Origin: Elusimicrobiota bacterium
GTDB lineage: Bacteria > Elusimicrobiota > Elusimicrobia > Elusimicrobiales > UBA9959
Assembly (NCBI GenBank): GCA_026388155.1
Contig: JAPLKI010000021.1
Location: 1 to 64,000, forward strand
Reading direction: 5' to 3'
DNA length: 64,000 bases
Under the pieces are notes generated by a model. The model searched no databases. It saw nothing but the letters and a program-made list of their open reading frames with translations, and had not been told where the DNA came from. Position 1 is the first letter of the stretch. Each line of letters opens with the position of its first letter. Made by a program: the position numbers and the translations under genes. This document shows, in pieces, positions 1 through 11,574 of the stretch.

Positions 1-36
1 GACCTCCACCGGGAACGAACGTCTTTTCTTTGGCAT
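1..36 (-). CDS. Partial gene start, probably IS3-type transposase OrfA (cut by window edge)
   Basis: Only twelve codons are inside the window, reading MPKKRRSFPVEV. The basic Lys/Arg cluster followed by a short hydrophobic stretch is typical of the first residues of IS3-family OrfA (helix-turn-helix) transposases. A good ribosome binding site (AAGGAG) lies 6 nt upstream of the ATG. The sequence just upstream (about 60-100) is G+C-rich and contains a small CTCC/GGAG hairpin, compatible with an insertion-sequence terminus. The family call is an inference from twelve residues. The bases beyond the window edge would settle it. Confidence 0.4.
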   Translation of the reverse strand, partial: MPKKRRSFPVEV

Positions 37-112
37 ATCCGGCTCCTTGGTATTTATCATTATACCACGTCTCCTTTTCGGAGCCGGCCACAACCCTACA
101 CAAATAACTGCT

Positions 113-1009
113 CTAACTGTCTACTGCAAGGGCGCACTGCAATCCAGTCTGGTCTGACACGAATACATCACCTAATTCATGCATTGGGGTATTAGTCAGT
201 GGACAACGCCATACTGGCGCGCCCCCACGACCTCCCGCTTCATTTTTGACATCTTTTTCAATCAGAACTACGCCGCTAGGGTTGAGAGCATTGGGAGCGT
301 AGTTAAGTAAGCGATAATCAGTAACCTTCGCCCCTAAATGCTCGGCCGTTTCTTTGAGAGCTCTCACATAGCCGTGATATTTCATGCGAGCCTGAGCTTC
401 AGCTCCTGCAAGTTCAAAAATTGGCTCAAACAAGGCCACTGTGCGACGGGATACACGCATTAATTCGCGAATAGCTTCCTCTTCACGCCCTCCATTAGGC
501 TCAAGCGAATATGAGGTGTATACAACATCAACACTTGCGTCTGCCAATGGAATTTTAAAAAGATCCGCCACGAAAAGCCGTGCGAAGACTTTATTTTCCG
601 ATAGCCAGGCAAGACCTTCAGAACAACGTGACCAACTGATATCAAAGCCTAACGCACAATCGGGTGTGTTTGTCAACTGCCTCAATACACCAGCGAAGGT
701 AGTTGCCTCACCACAGCCCACCTCTAGAATTGAGCTCTTCTCGGCTACAAATGGATCAATAATTTTGGCCAACTGATCGCACCATCTTTTATTCGTCTCC
801 GGATTACAGCGGGCATCCGCTGTATAAGTGCCTGCCTGAAGATCATAAGCTATCAGTGTTGCAACTGCTGAGTTGTAGAAAGTCTTGTCCACTTGCCGCG
901 CGTACGCCATAGCATTCTCACCCCGAGCATAGGCCGCTCGCATACCGAGAACTAAATTTCGTAGCTTGTCAGAATCGGACAGAAGTGAGTCTCCATGTTT
1001 AGTATTCAT
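113..1009 (-). CDS. Class I SAM-dependent methyltransferase, C-terminus probably truncated
   Basis: Predicted to methylate a sugar or lipid-linked intermediate in surface-polysaccharide synthesis. The SAM-binding motif I (LEVGCGEATTF) is near residue 94 and the acidic/FDIS segment follows it. The C-terminal ~40 residues carry WRCPLTNTPM and SDQTGLQ, resembling the start of a Trm112-like zinc-ribbon segment. I chose the ATG at 1009 because AGAGGA lies 7 nt upstream; an upstream ATG at 1036 in frame has no such site. Relatives normally continue after the TGLQ-type motif with a YPI...GIP-like stretch. Here the protein stops after seven unrelated residues, close to the putative IS end, so the tail may have been replaced by an insertion. 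Exact substrate unknown. Confidence 0.75.
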   Translation of the reverse strand: MNTKHGDSLLSDSDKLRNLVLGMRAAYARGENAMAYARQVDKTFYNSAVATLIAYDLQAGTYTADARCNPETNKRWCDQLAKIIDPFVAEKSSILEVGCGEATTFAGVLRQLTNTPDCALGFDISWSRCSEGLAWLSENKVFARLFVADLFKIPLADASVDVVYTSYSLEPNGGREEEAIRELMRVSRRTVALFEPIFELAGAEAQARMKYHGYVRALKETAEHLGAKVTDYRLLNYAPNALNPSGVVLIEKDVKNEAGGRGGAPVWRCPLTNTPMHELGDVFVSDQTGLQCALAVDS

Positions 1010-1137
1010 TATAATATCCTCTAAAATAAAAACCAAATAATTACTAACCCGTTCCGAATTTTACTTAAGCCAAATCACTATTCTTAAGGCTGCCTATGAT
1101 ATAAGGGTCCAGTTCGCTATTCTCTTTATGCCAGCGT

Positions 1138-1848
1138 TTATTTCGTTAACATCCGGAATTTCATTTCAGCCAGAGACCAATCTTCCAGTGTATCTATGTC
1201 CTGAACTTCAGAAGCCGGGACCTCTATTGGCAGAGTGTTATTGCCAAACAAGGTTCTGTTTTTTAAAAACCGCTCAATATTAAGCCAGTAGAATTGCCCG
1301 GCATCATGGTAGTTCAGTTTGAGATCCTGAGAACGGACATCCCGATTTTCCGGATAAAGCATTTGTAGCCTGCCATTTTGTATTTCAAGCGCCCGTTGTA
1401 TGGGATAATCAAACCGCACAACCGGGACAACGGCGTCTGCAGAAGAGGTTGTCAGAAGTTTATACCCTTTTTTAAGTTTTTCAGCCGTAACAAACGGCGC
1501 GGTGGGATAGATGCAACATGCATAATCAAATTTTCGGCCCGACTTAGAATATCCCAGTAGAACTTCCACTATAACATCAGCCGTAGACGCGAAATCACCA
1601 GAATTTTTACTGGTTCTTAAAAAAGGCACGATCACTTTTGATTTCCTAGCTATAGCAGCTATTTCTTCATCATCCGTTGAAACCATAACTTCATCAAAGC
1701 ATCCGGATTTAATGGCAGCGTCAATGGAATACGTTATGATAGGACGCCCAAGAAAGTCTTTTATATTCTTCCGGGGAATCCTTTTGCTGCCACCCCGGGC
1801 GGTTATAATTGCAAGTGCGTTATGCATTATCGGACAATATGCCTCCAT
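1138..1848 (-). CDS. pseF: Pseudaminic acid cytidylyltransferase (PseF-like, CMP-sugar synthetase)
   Basis: Activates a 9-carbon nonulosonic acid with CTP to give the CMP-sugar used by glycosyltransferases. The N-terminus has the CMP-NeuAc synthetase signature (IITARGGSKRIPRKNIKDF, then STDDEEIA), and YPTAPF is the conserved mid-domain motif. At 236 aa it has the length of PseF rather than of longer NeuA. Its start overlaps the end of pseI by 22 nt, which implies translational coupling. PseF and not NeuA/LegF is preferred because pseB and pseC lie in the same run. Specificity for pseudaminic versus another 5,7-diamino nonulosonate cannot be read from sequence. Confidence 0.88.
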   Translation of the reverse strand: MEAYCPIMHNALAIITARGGSKRIPRKNIKDFLGRPIITYSIDAAIKSGCFDEVMVSTDDEEIAAIARKSKVIVPFLRTSKNSGDFASTADVIVEVLLGYSKSGRKFDYACCIYPTAPFVTAEKLKKGYKLLTTSSADAVVPVVRFDYPIQRALEIQNGRLQMLYPENRDVRSQDLKLNYHDAGQFYWLNIERFLKNRTLFGNNTLPIEVPASEVQDIDTLEDWSLAEMKFRMLTK

Positions 1849-2867
1849 TGAAGCGGAGTTCCTTTTTTCAGGGTTTGCCTGGCTTTTTTGCCGATTATAG
1901 AGCTTAGATACTTAGGCGGCAGACCAAAACCAGGGCGTATTGAACGGATATTCTCGCATGTAAAAGGTTCGTCGGCGCAAATATCCTTTACTGCAAACAA
2001 TGAACGGGAAAATGTCCGGTTTTTCAGCATTTTTTCTGAAAGCGTATAATTAACTCTACCAAGAGCTATTTCGACATCCCTTATTGACTTCACCATTGTC
2101 GCGAACTCATAAGGCTCAAGTGAAAATTCGGCATCCGGCCCGCCCAACTTTCTAGCTAGTATAAAGTGTTTTTCTATTACACGAGCTCCAAGCGCGACTG
2201 CGGCAATTGGGAGCGTTATCCCCAAGGAATGGTCCGATAATCCGGCCATCACCTTAAATCTTGCAGCAATATCCGCAATGGTTTTCAGATTCGCTTCATC
2301 AATGGGGGCTGGATAGGCTGAAGTACATTTCAGTAAAATAATCTTATTATTCCCCACGCTTCTGCATGTTTTAACTGCTTCACAGATGTCAGTCAAACTC
2401 GCTATACCAGTAGAAATTATAACCGGCTTTCTCTTAGAAGCGATATATTTTATCAGCGGGGTATCCCGAATCTCAAAGGATGCCACTTTATATGCCGGGA
2501 CTTTCATCTTTTCCAAAAAATCAACGGAGCTTTTATCAAAGGGGCTCGAGAACCATATCAACCCCAAAGATTCCGCATATTTTTTAAGTTTCGGCTGCCA
2601 TTCCCAAGGAGTGTGTGCCTCTTTATATAAATCATACAAGGTGCGACCGTCCCATAAAGTGTCACTCTTAATGCGGAAATACCGATTATGACAATCAATG
2701 GTGATCGTGTCGGGAGTATACGTCTGCATTTTTACAGCATCCGCACCCGCCTCTTTCATGGCCTTGATAGTACGAACCGCTTGCTCATACTTTTGATTAT
2801 GATTAGCTGATAATTCGGCGATTATAAATGTCCGCTTTGTGCCCCAAAAATTAGCGGTCCTGCTCAT
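1827..2867 (-). CDS. pseI: Pseudaminic acid synthase (PseI, NeuB family)
   Basis: Condenses a 6-deoxy-2,4-diacetamido hexose with phosphoenolpyruvate to form the nonulosonate. The 346-aa protein has a NeuB TIM-barrel domain (FIIAELSANHNQ near residue 14, GADAVKMQTY, ISTGIASL, GLSDHSLG) and a C-terminal SAF/antifreeze-like domain (about 285-346, IRPGFGLPPKYL). The start overlaps the stop of the upstream TIM-barrel/GNAT gene in an ATGA, and the end overlaps pseF. The arrangement places the three genes in one coupled transcript. The PseI rather than NeuB/LegI call rests on ENSANHNQ-like N-terminal wording and on the pse neighbours. Confidence 0.9.
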   Translation of the reverse strand: MSRTANFWGTKRTFIIAELSANHNQKYEQAVRTIKAMKEAGADAVKMQTYTPDTITIDCHNRYFRIKSDTLWDGRTLYDLYKEAHTPWEWQPKLKKYAESLGLIWFSSPFDKSSVDFLEKMKVPAYKVASFEIRDTPLIKYIASKRKPVIISTGIASLTDICEAVKTCRSVGNNKIILLKCTSAYPAPIDEANLKTIADIAARFKVMAGLSDHSLGITLPIAAVALGARVIEKHFILARKLGGPDAEFSLEPYEFATMVKSIRDVEIALGRVNYTLSEKMLKNRTFSRSLFAVKDICADEPFTCENIRSIRPGFGLPPKYLSSIIGKKARQTLKKGTPLQWRHIVR

Positions 2868-4102
2868 ATATTGCCCCTTGAGAGTGCGTATTTTCTGAAA
2901 AGGCGACCCGAAATGCTTTTTTCCCCCGCCGAAACATAACCGACTTTAGTAAACACCTTGGTGGAAACAGAATTTTCCGGATCGATATAGGCAATTATCT
3001 CATTTAACGTGGGTCTGGCCGCGAAAACCATGCGTGCGGATGTACTCAATATCTCAGAGGCAAAGCCCTTTCCCCTGAAGGGACCGGCAATACTAAGGCT
3101 AACCACCATTTTTCCAGTTTCCATTTGGTACCTGACTTGCGCTGCAAATTCCCCCTTGACTTCCGCCGCGAAAAAGTCATAGGAGGAATCCTTAATTTTT
3201 GCGTTGAACCACACCATATGCTCCTGCCAGGTTATCTGCTTTTTATTTATGGAATACTGCCGCACAAATGGTTCGTTAGAGAGTTTAAATATATTATGCA
3301 TGTCACTTCCCACCACGCGCCGAACAGCGATGGCTGGAGCGTGAGCCTCCGTAAGGTGGCGATAATTCTGCACATCCTCATTAAAATCACGCAGATTCTT
3401 CTTTGAATTCTTTTTGGTTTCCAACGTAACCAGAGAGCCGGCAGGGATGAGCGGTAATATTCTATCCCAGGCATAATTACCCGACCCGATATGTTCATGG
3501 GTGTCAGTCCCGGAATTCGTGTCCCCATCTGAAACATGGTACATGGCAGGCTTCATGGCTAAAAAACCGCGCAGATAATCATACCAGTCTGCCCCGATAT
3601 TTTTCGCATAGCTTATTGCATGTCCAATATCCAAACAAAATCCGGTCCCGGCGGTCTCTATTACGAGTTTTATTTCCTCATGGGATCCGCCAATGCACCT
3701 AAACCGGCCATCCACGGTTTTATACGGCTTATTCTCAACAAGAACGCGAGGGTCATTTATGACTTTTAGCTGACGGGCGGATTCGCAGATATCTCCTTCC
3801 GTGCCAGGATGGAAAATAATATGTGCGGTATTAAGCGCATCAGCAAATGCTAATGTCTCTTTTACAGCAGCCATGTTTGTGTCAAACAGTTCCCGTCGGC
3901 CAAGATTAATACCGAAACCTAAATGTGGAGCGTGGACCACAAAAGGAATTTGAAGACCCTTCCACCACACCAGAGTTCTTTCATAACTGGCTGGCACCGG
4001 CAACAGCTCAATAAAATCGTATACGCCCTGCTCGTAAAGCACGGCGGCTTCTTTTAAATAGAAATCGTTAATGGAGTAAAGTTTAAGCCCTATCTTATGC
4101 AT
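2864..4102 (-). CDS. Fusion of a xylose-isomerase/endonuclease-IV-type TIM barrel with a PseH-like GNAT acetyltransferase
   Basis: Residues 1-255 form a metal-dependent sugar-isomerase/AP-endonuclease-2-like TIM barrel. Probable metal ligands are H57, H98, E123, D158/H161 (CLDIGHA), H189 (YHVSDGD), H202/H204 and E228. Residues 268-408 form a GNAT domain with the N-terminal wording of PseH and PseG-PseH fusions (KLSNEPFVRQYS, WQEHMVWFN) and the acetyl-CoA loop RGKGFASEIL at 343-352. The GNAT half should N-acetylate the 4-amino group of the UDP-sugar made by PseC. The job of the barrel is unknown. In known fusions that position is held by PseG, a GT-B-fold UDP-sugar hydrolase, which I do not find in the window. 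It is coupled to pseI by a 4-nt overlap. Confidence 0.8.
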   Translation of the reverse strand: MHKIGLKLYSINDFYLKEAAVLYEQGVYDFIELLPVPASYERTLVWWKGLQIPFVVHAPHLGFGINLGRRELFDTNMAAVKETLAFADALNTAHIIFHPGTEGDICESARQLKVINDPRVLVENKPYKTVDGRFRCIGGSHEEIKLVIETAGTGFCLDIGHAISYAKNIGADWYDYLRGFLAMKPAMYHVSDGDTNSGTDTHEHIGSGNYAWDRILPLIPAGSLVTLETKKNSKKNLRDFNEDVQNYRHLTEAHAPAIAVRRVVGSDMHNIFKLSNEPFVRQYSINKKQITWQEHMVWFNAKIKDSSYDFFAAEVKGEFAAQVRYQMETGKMVVSLSIAGPFRGKGFASEILSTSARMVFAARPTLNEIIAYIDPENSVSTKVFTKVGYVSAGEKSISGRLFRKYALSRGNI

Positions 4103-4144
4103 ATAGCCAACAATATCCGCACAAAATTTGAAGCCCTTTTCAGA

Positions 4145-4201
4145 TTATAGACTTACGTCAAAGTAATAGAAAGCTATTCCCCGACGATACGATATTTCCA
4201 T
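4145..4201 (-). pseudogene. Short open frame with protein-like wording, possible gene remnant
   Basis: Eighteen codons between the DUF4910 gene and the TIM/GNAT gene read MEISYRRGIAFYYFDVSL. The aromatic, charged composition looks like a real protein tail rather than random sequence. There is no ribosome binding site before the ATG and the frame stops after 57 nt, so it is probably the remains of a deleted gene. The parent family was not recognised. Confidence 0.25.
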
Positions 4202-4215
4202 TACTTATACGTTTA

Positions 4216-5535
4216 TCAATGATTATGCCCTGCAATAGGGCGCAATTCTACTAGACCGTGCTTACATAAGCAGTGCGCAATTTGTGTAAGCTCCCACATT
4301 GGCACCTCAATCTTATCAGCTATTCCGAGTAGGTCATCCTGCCCATCAGAATATGCCAACAGGTTCATCATACTACGCATCTCTGCTTTGGTTTTTTTAG
4401 TACTCAGTGTAGGATATAATCCATATTTGCTTAATTGGGGCTCACATTTAATGGTTGTCACAGGAATACAGTTCTTTTCTATACATTCTATCGCTAGCCG
4501 TAATGCCATATAGCCGCCAGCCAACCCAGAAGGTGTTACAAAATTTATATCATCAAATGAAGTGTGATATTCAGGATATTCGCCGTATTTTGAACGCATA
4601 ATAGAAACCACTGGAAGATCTACACCTGGGCTACAGTACTGCCGTTCGTCACTGCCTCGATCAAGAAAACGAAACCGCTGGAAGCCTGGGGCGATATACT
4701 TAAGCACATGAAGAGCCACACGATCAGCAAGTGTATTGCCACGTCTTGAAGGCAGATATGAATAAGCTCGCTCATCACCAATGCAAGTAACCACAAAACC
4801 AGAAACAGTTTTCTTCTTCATAACTTCCAGGTTACGGCTGAGATATGAGATTGAACCTATTGTTTCTGGCACAAACACAATTCTATATGTGTACTGTCGA
4901 TCTGTTAAACTTGATAACCACTGTGCCAATCCTGTTGTTACTACCGGGCCTGAAAGTTCATTGTTTGCCATAGATGGATGACAAATATCGGTTGATATCA
5001 GTATCTCACTGCTGCTCTTTCCAGGCAACACTAAATCGCCATAGTTTAATACGCCCGGTTTTAAATCGCTATCAATTACGACACGATATTTCCCGGGCTT
5101 GAGCATTTTTTTCTGATGGAAGGTTAGACAAAATCCCCAGTGACGTTTATAATAGGACGTGATATATGGTATCTGCTCAGGTTGTTCAGGAAGTGAGTAC
5201 AGGTGCGGCTCAAGCTCATTAAGTGTCATCCATTTGTCGATTGGTTCCGAATATCCAACTATATGCAGGTTGTTTGCCTTGAAATTAATGATTTTATTGC
5301 CATGCGTATCAATCACGAAGGCATCACGGATTGTCCATTCGTTCGGGACAATCCAATCAAAAACCTTTGTGCCTGTAGGGACTGCATGGATATTAAGATC
5401 TGGCAATAATTTTTTTAAATAAATTAAAGTTTCCCGGACTCCAGGGCCAGTTATGCTTCTACAAATCGGGAACAAATGTTTCACCCATTGATGTAATTTG
5501 GGACCAATCAAGACATCTTTGTATTTACCACTCAT
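4216..5535 (-). CDS. DUF4910 (former DUF2172) M28-like aminopeptidase-fold protein of polysaccharide loci
   Basis: The 439-aa protein matches the family by its opening ([17 protein letters not shown]), the [11 protein letters not shown] and VGYSEPID blocks, and the core [19 protein letters not shown], where H, D and E could bind zinc as in M28 peptidases. [17 protein letters not shown] and EYHTSFDD follow, then a C-terminal winged-helix-like segment (about 375-435). Members are repeatedly found in surface-glycan gene clusters, but their reaction is unproven; deacylation or amide hydrolysis of a sugar precursor is a guess. The start lies directly after the upstream methyltransferase stop (TAATATG arrangement), indicating an operon. 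The gene is A+T-rich like its neighbours. Confidence 0.8.
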   Translation of the reverse strand: MSGKYKDVLIGPKLHQWVKHLFPICRSITGPGVRETLIYLKKLLPDLNIHAVPTGTKVFDWIVPNEWTIRDAFVIDTHGNKIINFKANNLHIVGYSEPIDKWMTLNELEPHLYSLPEQPEQIPYITSYYKRHWGFCLTFHQKKMLKPGKYRVVIDSDLKPGVLNYGDLVLPGKSSSEILISTDICHPSMANNELSGPVVTTGLAQWLSSLTDRQYTYRIVFVPETIGSISYLSRNLEVMKKKTVSGFVVTCIGDERAYSYLPSRRGNTLADRVALHVLKYIAPGFQRFRFLDRGSDERQYCSPGVDLPVVSIMRSKYGEYPEYHTSFDDINFVTPSGLAGGYMALRLAIECIEKNCIPVTTIKCEPQLSKYGLYPTLSTKKTKAEMRSMMNLLAYSDGQDDLLGIADKIEVPMWELTQIAHCLCKHGLVELRPIAGHNH

Positions 5536-5536
5536 A

Positions 5537-6196
5537 TTAAACCTTTTTGAATGCCAGGCTCATCATGCTCCTCCAAAACGGGAACGCCACTTTGGAACCG
5601 AAGAGTTTTAACACAAAATTCAGATGATCCCTAACTATTTTACTATAAGGCGATTTAAAATACGGATATTGGACGCCTCCGCAACTGAATCCCAAATGTC
5701 GCATTATGTTTTTCAACATAATGTCTGATGGAATCAGCCAGTTATAATCAGGAGACAGTGCTGGCAATGTGTTCCAAAATTTATAATACAAACTATTTGC
5801 GTTTGGCGTTGCTAAAATAAAAAGCCACCCCCCTGTTTTTAGGGTGTTTTTTGCATGCATTAATGATTCAAATGGTTTTGGAAGATGTTGAATAGTTCCA
5901 CGATATATTACAACATCAAGTGACTCCTTTGTGGTGTATGATGTTACAATCTCAATCCCATTTTTAACAGCAAGCGTTGCAGCATACTGACTGATTTCTA
6001 TGCCGTATTTTTTTCCTTTCCACCCAATACTGGCAAGGAATTCCCCGGTCGAGCATCCGACATCAAGTATTTTGCCATTGATTGAACAATATTTCTCAAT
6101 AAATAACTTCTCTTGCTGAAAAGATATCAGTCTTTTTTCATCATTGTTTAATCGATTTCTAAAATAGCTTTTCCCATACAAATCATTTTCACTCAT
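5537..6196 (-). CDS. Class I SAM-dependent methyltransferase (Methyltransf_23 type)
   Basis: The 219-aa protein has the glycine-rich SAM loop [12 protein letters not shown] near residue 43, the acidic end of strand 2 (YGIEIS), and a central [15 protein letters not shown] block typical of methyltransferases that act in glycan modification. It lies between pseC and the DUF4910 gene on the same strand and has a plausible site (AGGAGAA) before the ATG. The substrate is likely a nonulosonate or other glycan precursor, inferred from position only. Low G+C content matches the pse genes on both sides. Confidence 0.78.
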   Translation of the reverse strand: MSENDLYGKSYFRNRLNNDEKRLISFQQEKLFIEKYCSINGKILDVGCSTGEFLASIGWKGKKYGIEISQYAATLAVKNGIEIVTSYTTKESLDVVIYRGTIQHLPKPFESLMHAKNTLKTGGWLFILATPNANSLYYKFWNTLPALSPDYNWLIPSDIMLKNIMRHLGFSCGGVQYPYFKSPYSKIVRDHLNFVLKLFGSKVAFPFWRSMMSLAFKKV

Positions 6197-6209
6197 TTAT
6201 ATATTCTCC

Positions 6210-6446
6210 TCATGTTGGGGGAGAGGTGGGAATCTTGGCTGATATTCTGGCTTCGTCCTGGTTTTTCTTTAAGTAGTCGGCGCTGAACTTGCCCGCCCAA
6301 AAAAACTTACTGCTTCGTCTTTGCAGTCAGCATAACGCTCACCTTATTCCCCAGCTTTCCGTAAAAGTCAAGATATTATCGCCAAACACCCGCCCAACCC
6401 CCCATTTGCGGAGTGCGGTCAACTAGGCTGTTTTCGTAGTGGTCAC
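6210..6446 (-). pseudogene. Decayed 5' end of a pseudaminic-acid-associated methylase-like gene (TIGR03587 type)
   Basis: The 250 nt between pseC and the methyltransferase hold no intact gene. The minus strand in 6210-6305 reads FFWAGKFSADYLKKNQ and continues to a stop at 6210-6212. The FWAG-F-x-x-x-Y-x-x-x-N wording is how pseudaminic-acid-biosynthesis-associated methylases begin. A separate in-frame ATG stretch just upstream (MLTAKTKQ, about 6309-6335) would be its start in a shifted frame, with a stop between. I read this as a frameshifted, truncated relic. It supports past rearrangement of the pse operon. Confidence 0.5.
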
Positions 6447-7613
6447 TCATATCAAAGTTTTTTTAATGCCAAGATTCTTTACATTTTTAATCACATAAGC
6501 AACATCTTCATCGGTCATTCTAGGATACAATGGTAAACTTAGCGCCTTTTGATAATAGTTCTCTGCAATGGGACAATCACCCCAATTATAGCCGAAGTTG
6601 CTTTTATAATAAGGCTGAGTATGGACCGGTATGTAGTGAACTTGTGTTGCTATTCCATTTCCCTGTAATCTTTCCATTACTTCTTTTCTTGTGATTCCGA
6701 GCTTCTCAAAATCGATTTCCAGTACATATAAATGAAAAGCTGAGCTGCCGGGGTTTTCCTCGTATGGCCTGAGCAACCAATCAATATTTTCAAAAGCTTT
6801 GTTATATTTATTTGCAATCTCTCTCCGTCTTTGCACGAAACGATCAAGTTTGTTCAATTGACTAACACCAAGCGCCGATTGCATATCAGTAACACGATAG
6901 TTAAACCCCAGGCACTGCATTTCGTAGTACCAAGGGCCCGGATTTTGTGCAAGCAGCGCAGGGTCTTTAGTCATGCCATGATTTCGCAGCATCAGCAATC
7001 TTTTATACAGTTTTTCGTTGTTTGTTGTAATCGCGCCGCCCTCGCCGGTAGTAATAGTTTTTACCGGATGAAAGGAAAAAACGGTCATATCCGAATATTT
7101 ACAGTTCCCCGCCATTGTTCCATCGGCATATTTTGAGCCAATCGCATGGGCGGCGTCTTCAATAACATAAAGATTGTTTTCATCGGCAAGCTTCTTAATG
7201 GCAGACATGTCACAGGTCTGACCGGCAAAATGGACAGGGATTATTACGCTGGTTTTTGAGGATATTCTTTTTTGTATATTTTCCGCTGTTATATTATAGG
7301 TTCTGGGATTAATATCGGCAAACACCGGCTTGAGATTGTTGTAGATTAAACAATTTGCCGAGGCTAAAAATGTATTTGGGGAAGTAATCCCTTCCCTGTT
7401 TTTTTCTATTTCCAGGGAAGTAACCGCCAGGTGCAGGGCGGCAGTAGCATTAGCCACGGCTACACAATATCTAGAGCCCGTAATTTCACATATTTTCTTT
7501 TCAAAATTTTCAACAGCCGGCCCCTGTGTCAAAAAATCACTTTTCAACACACCTATAACAGCCTCGATGTCGTCTTTATCAAGCCATTGTTTACCATAAG
7601 GAATAAAATCCAT
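6447..7613 (-). CDS. pseC: UDP-4-amino-4,6-dideoxy-sugar transaminase (PseC, DegT/DnrJ family)
   Basis: PLP-dependent aminotransferase that puts an amino group on C4 of the 4-keto sugar produced by PseB. The 388-aa protein has the DegT/DnrJ/EryC1 landmarks: TSPNTFLASANC, VHFAGQTCDM, VIEDAAHAIGS, and the PLP-binding lysine in SFHPVKTITTGEGG near residue 184. The wording (IPYGKQWLDKDDIEAV at the start, LGFNYRVTDMQSALG) is that of PseC. It follows pseB by 4 nt, with the binding site GGGAG inside the end of pseB. Confidence 0.92.
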   Translation of the reverse strand: MDFIPYGKQWLDKDDIEAVIGVLKSDFLTQGPAVENFEKKICEITGSRYCVAVANATAALHLAVTSLEIEKNREGITSPNTFLASANCLIYNNLKPVFADINPRTYNITAENIQKRISSKTSVIIPVHFAGQTCDMSAIKKLADENNLYVIEDAAHAIGSKYADGTMAGNCKYSDMTVFSFHPVKTITTGEGGAITTNNEKLYKRLLMLRNHGMTKDPALLAQNPGPWYYEMQCLGFNYRVTDMQSALGVSQLNKLDRFVQRRREIANKYNKAFENIDWLLRPYEENPGSSAFHLYVLEIDFEKLGITRKEVMERLQGNGIATQVHYIPVHTQPYYKSNFGYNWGDCPIAENYYQKALSLPLYPRMTDEDVAYVIKNVKNLGIKKTLI

Positions 7614-7617
7614 TTGA

Positions 7618-8622
<1,005 letters not shown>

Positions 8623-8658
8623 TCACCCAACTACCACACACAAGAAACAACTTCTTTT

Positions 8659-10969
<2,311 letters not shown>

Positions 10970-10985
10970 AAAGTTGCCTTCAATT

Positions 10986-11027
10986 GGGTCTGAGGGTCGC
11001 AGGGTCTGAGAGTCGAAGAGTCATAGG
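10986..11027. repeat. Word-repeat arm, 3' side of the four-helix-bundle gene
   Basis: Purine-rich repetition of the words gggtctgag, gggtcgcag and gagtcgaagagtc. It includes the stop codon of the four-helix-bundle gene (11021-11023). It is complementary to the arm at 11435-11493, sharing the core gtctgagagtc and its complement gactctcagac, so the gene lies between inverted arms about 400 nt apart. Confidence 0.6.
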
Positions 11028-11410
11028 ATTCTTGATGACTGGGAATTATTCAGATACTTGATGAAGTTTTGGGATTGGCGGCTTATTTCATCTGACATTT
11101 CATATGTTTTATCAAAAGCAGCCTTGCTTATGTAGTCTAAGTCCAGTGCTACATAGAGTTGGCTTTGAACCTCCGCTATGGAACCGTGCGCGATATGCAG
11201 AAAATTAGCAAACGCTTTGTCGCTTCTCCTTGCAAATCCCTCGGCAATATTGGACATTACTGAAATTGCCGCTCTTCGTATCTGGCTCTTAAGGTCAAAG
11301 TCCCGTTTAAATCCCTCGTTTTCCGAGGTTACATGATAAATAAGCATAACAAGCTCACGGGACTTCTTCCAAACCAGGATATCCTCGAACCTCTCGATCT
11401 TGGTTTCCAT
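11021..11410 (-). CDS. Four-helix-bundle protein of the S23 / 23S rRNA intervening-sequence family
   Basis: The 129-aa protein carries the family signature: FEDILVWKKSRELV at the start, SQIRRAAISVMSNIAEGFAR in the second helix, and a basic FANFLHIAHGSIAEVQSQL third helix. Family members are encoded inside intervening sequences of 23S rRNA in Leptospira and other bacteria and are related to the Avd protein of diversity-generating retroelements; they bind nucleic acid. Here the gene sits in a polysaccharide locus, not in rRNA. It is bracketed by complementary word-repeat arms (10986-11027 and 11435-11493), which recalls the stem that closes an rRNA intervening sequence. The ribosome binding site is weak. 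Confidence 0.85.
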   Translation of the reverse strand: METKIERFEDILVWKKSRELVMLIYHVTSENEGFKRDFDLKSQIRRAAISVMSNIAEGFARRSDKAFANFLHIAHGSIAEVQSQLYVALDLDYISKAAFDKTYEMSDEISRQSQNFIKYLNNSQSSRIL

Positions 11411-11434
11411 TTTGTCGTTAACTTGGCCTTAGGG

Positions 11435-11493
11435 GCTTGGGGTCGTAGAGTTATTGACGCTTAGACTCTCAGACTCCCCGACTCCTAGACGTC
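11435..11493. repeat. Word-repeat arm, 5' side of the four-helix-bundle gene
   Basis: Contains ggggtcgtagagt followed by actctcagactcccc, so it can fold on itself as well as pair with the arm at 10986-11027. Word composition (gtctgag/ctcagac, gagtc/gactc) is shared with the other arm and with no coding sequence. Confidence 0.6.
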
Positions 11494-11574
11494 TTACGAT
11501 ATCCTTATTATATAAATTATGGACGGGGATAGTGAAGTGTAACTTTTGATAAAGAGAGGGACAGATGAGAGGAA

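Noticed and set aside
1070-1137. Protein-like frame RWHKENSELDPYIIGS after pseF
   Set aside because: It has no start codon, begins after a stop and is only ~24 codons; possibly a relic but too short to support.
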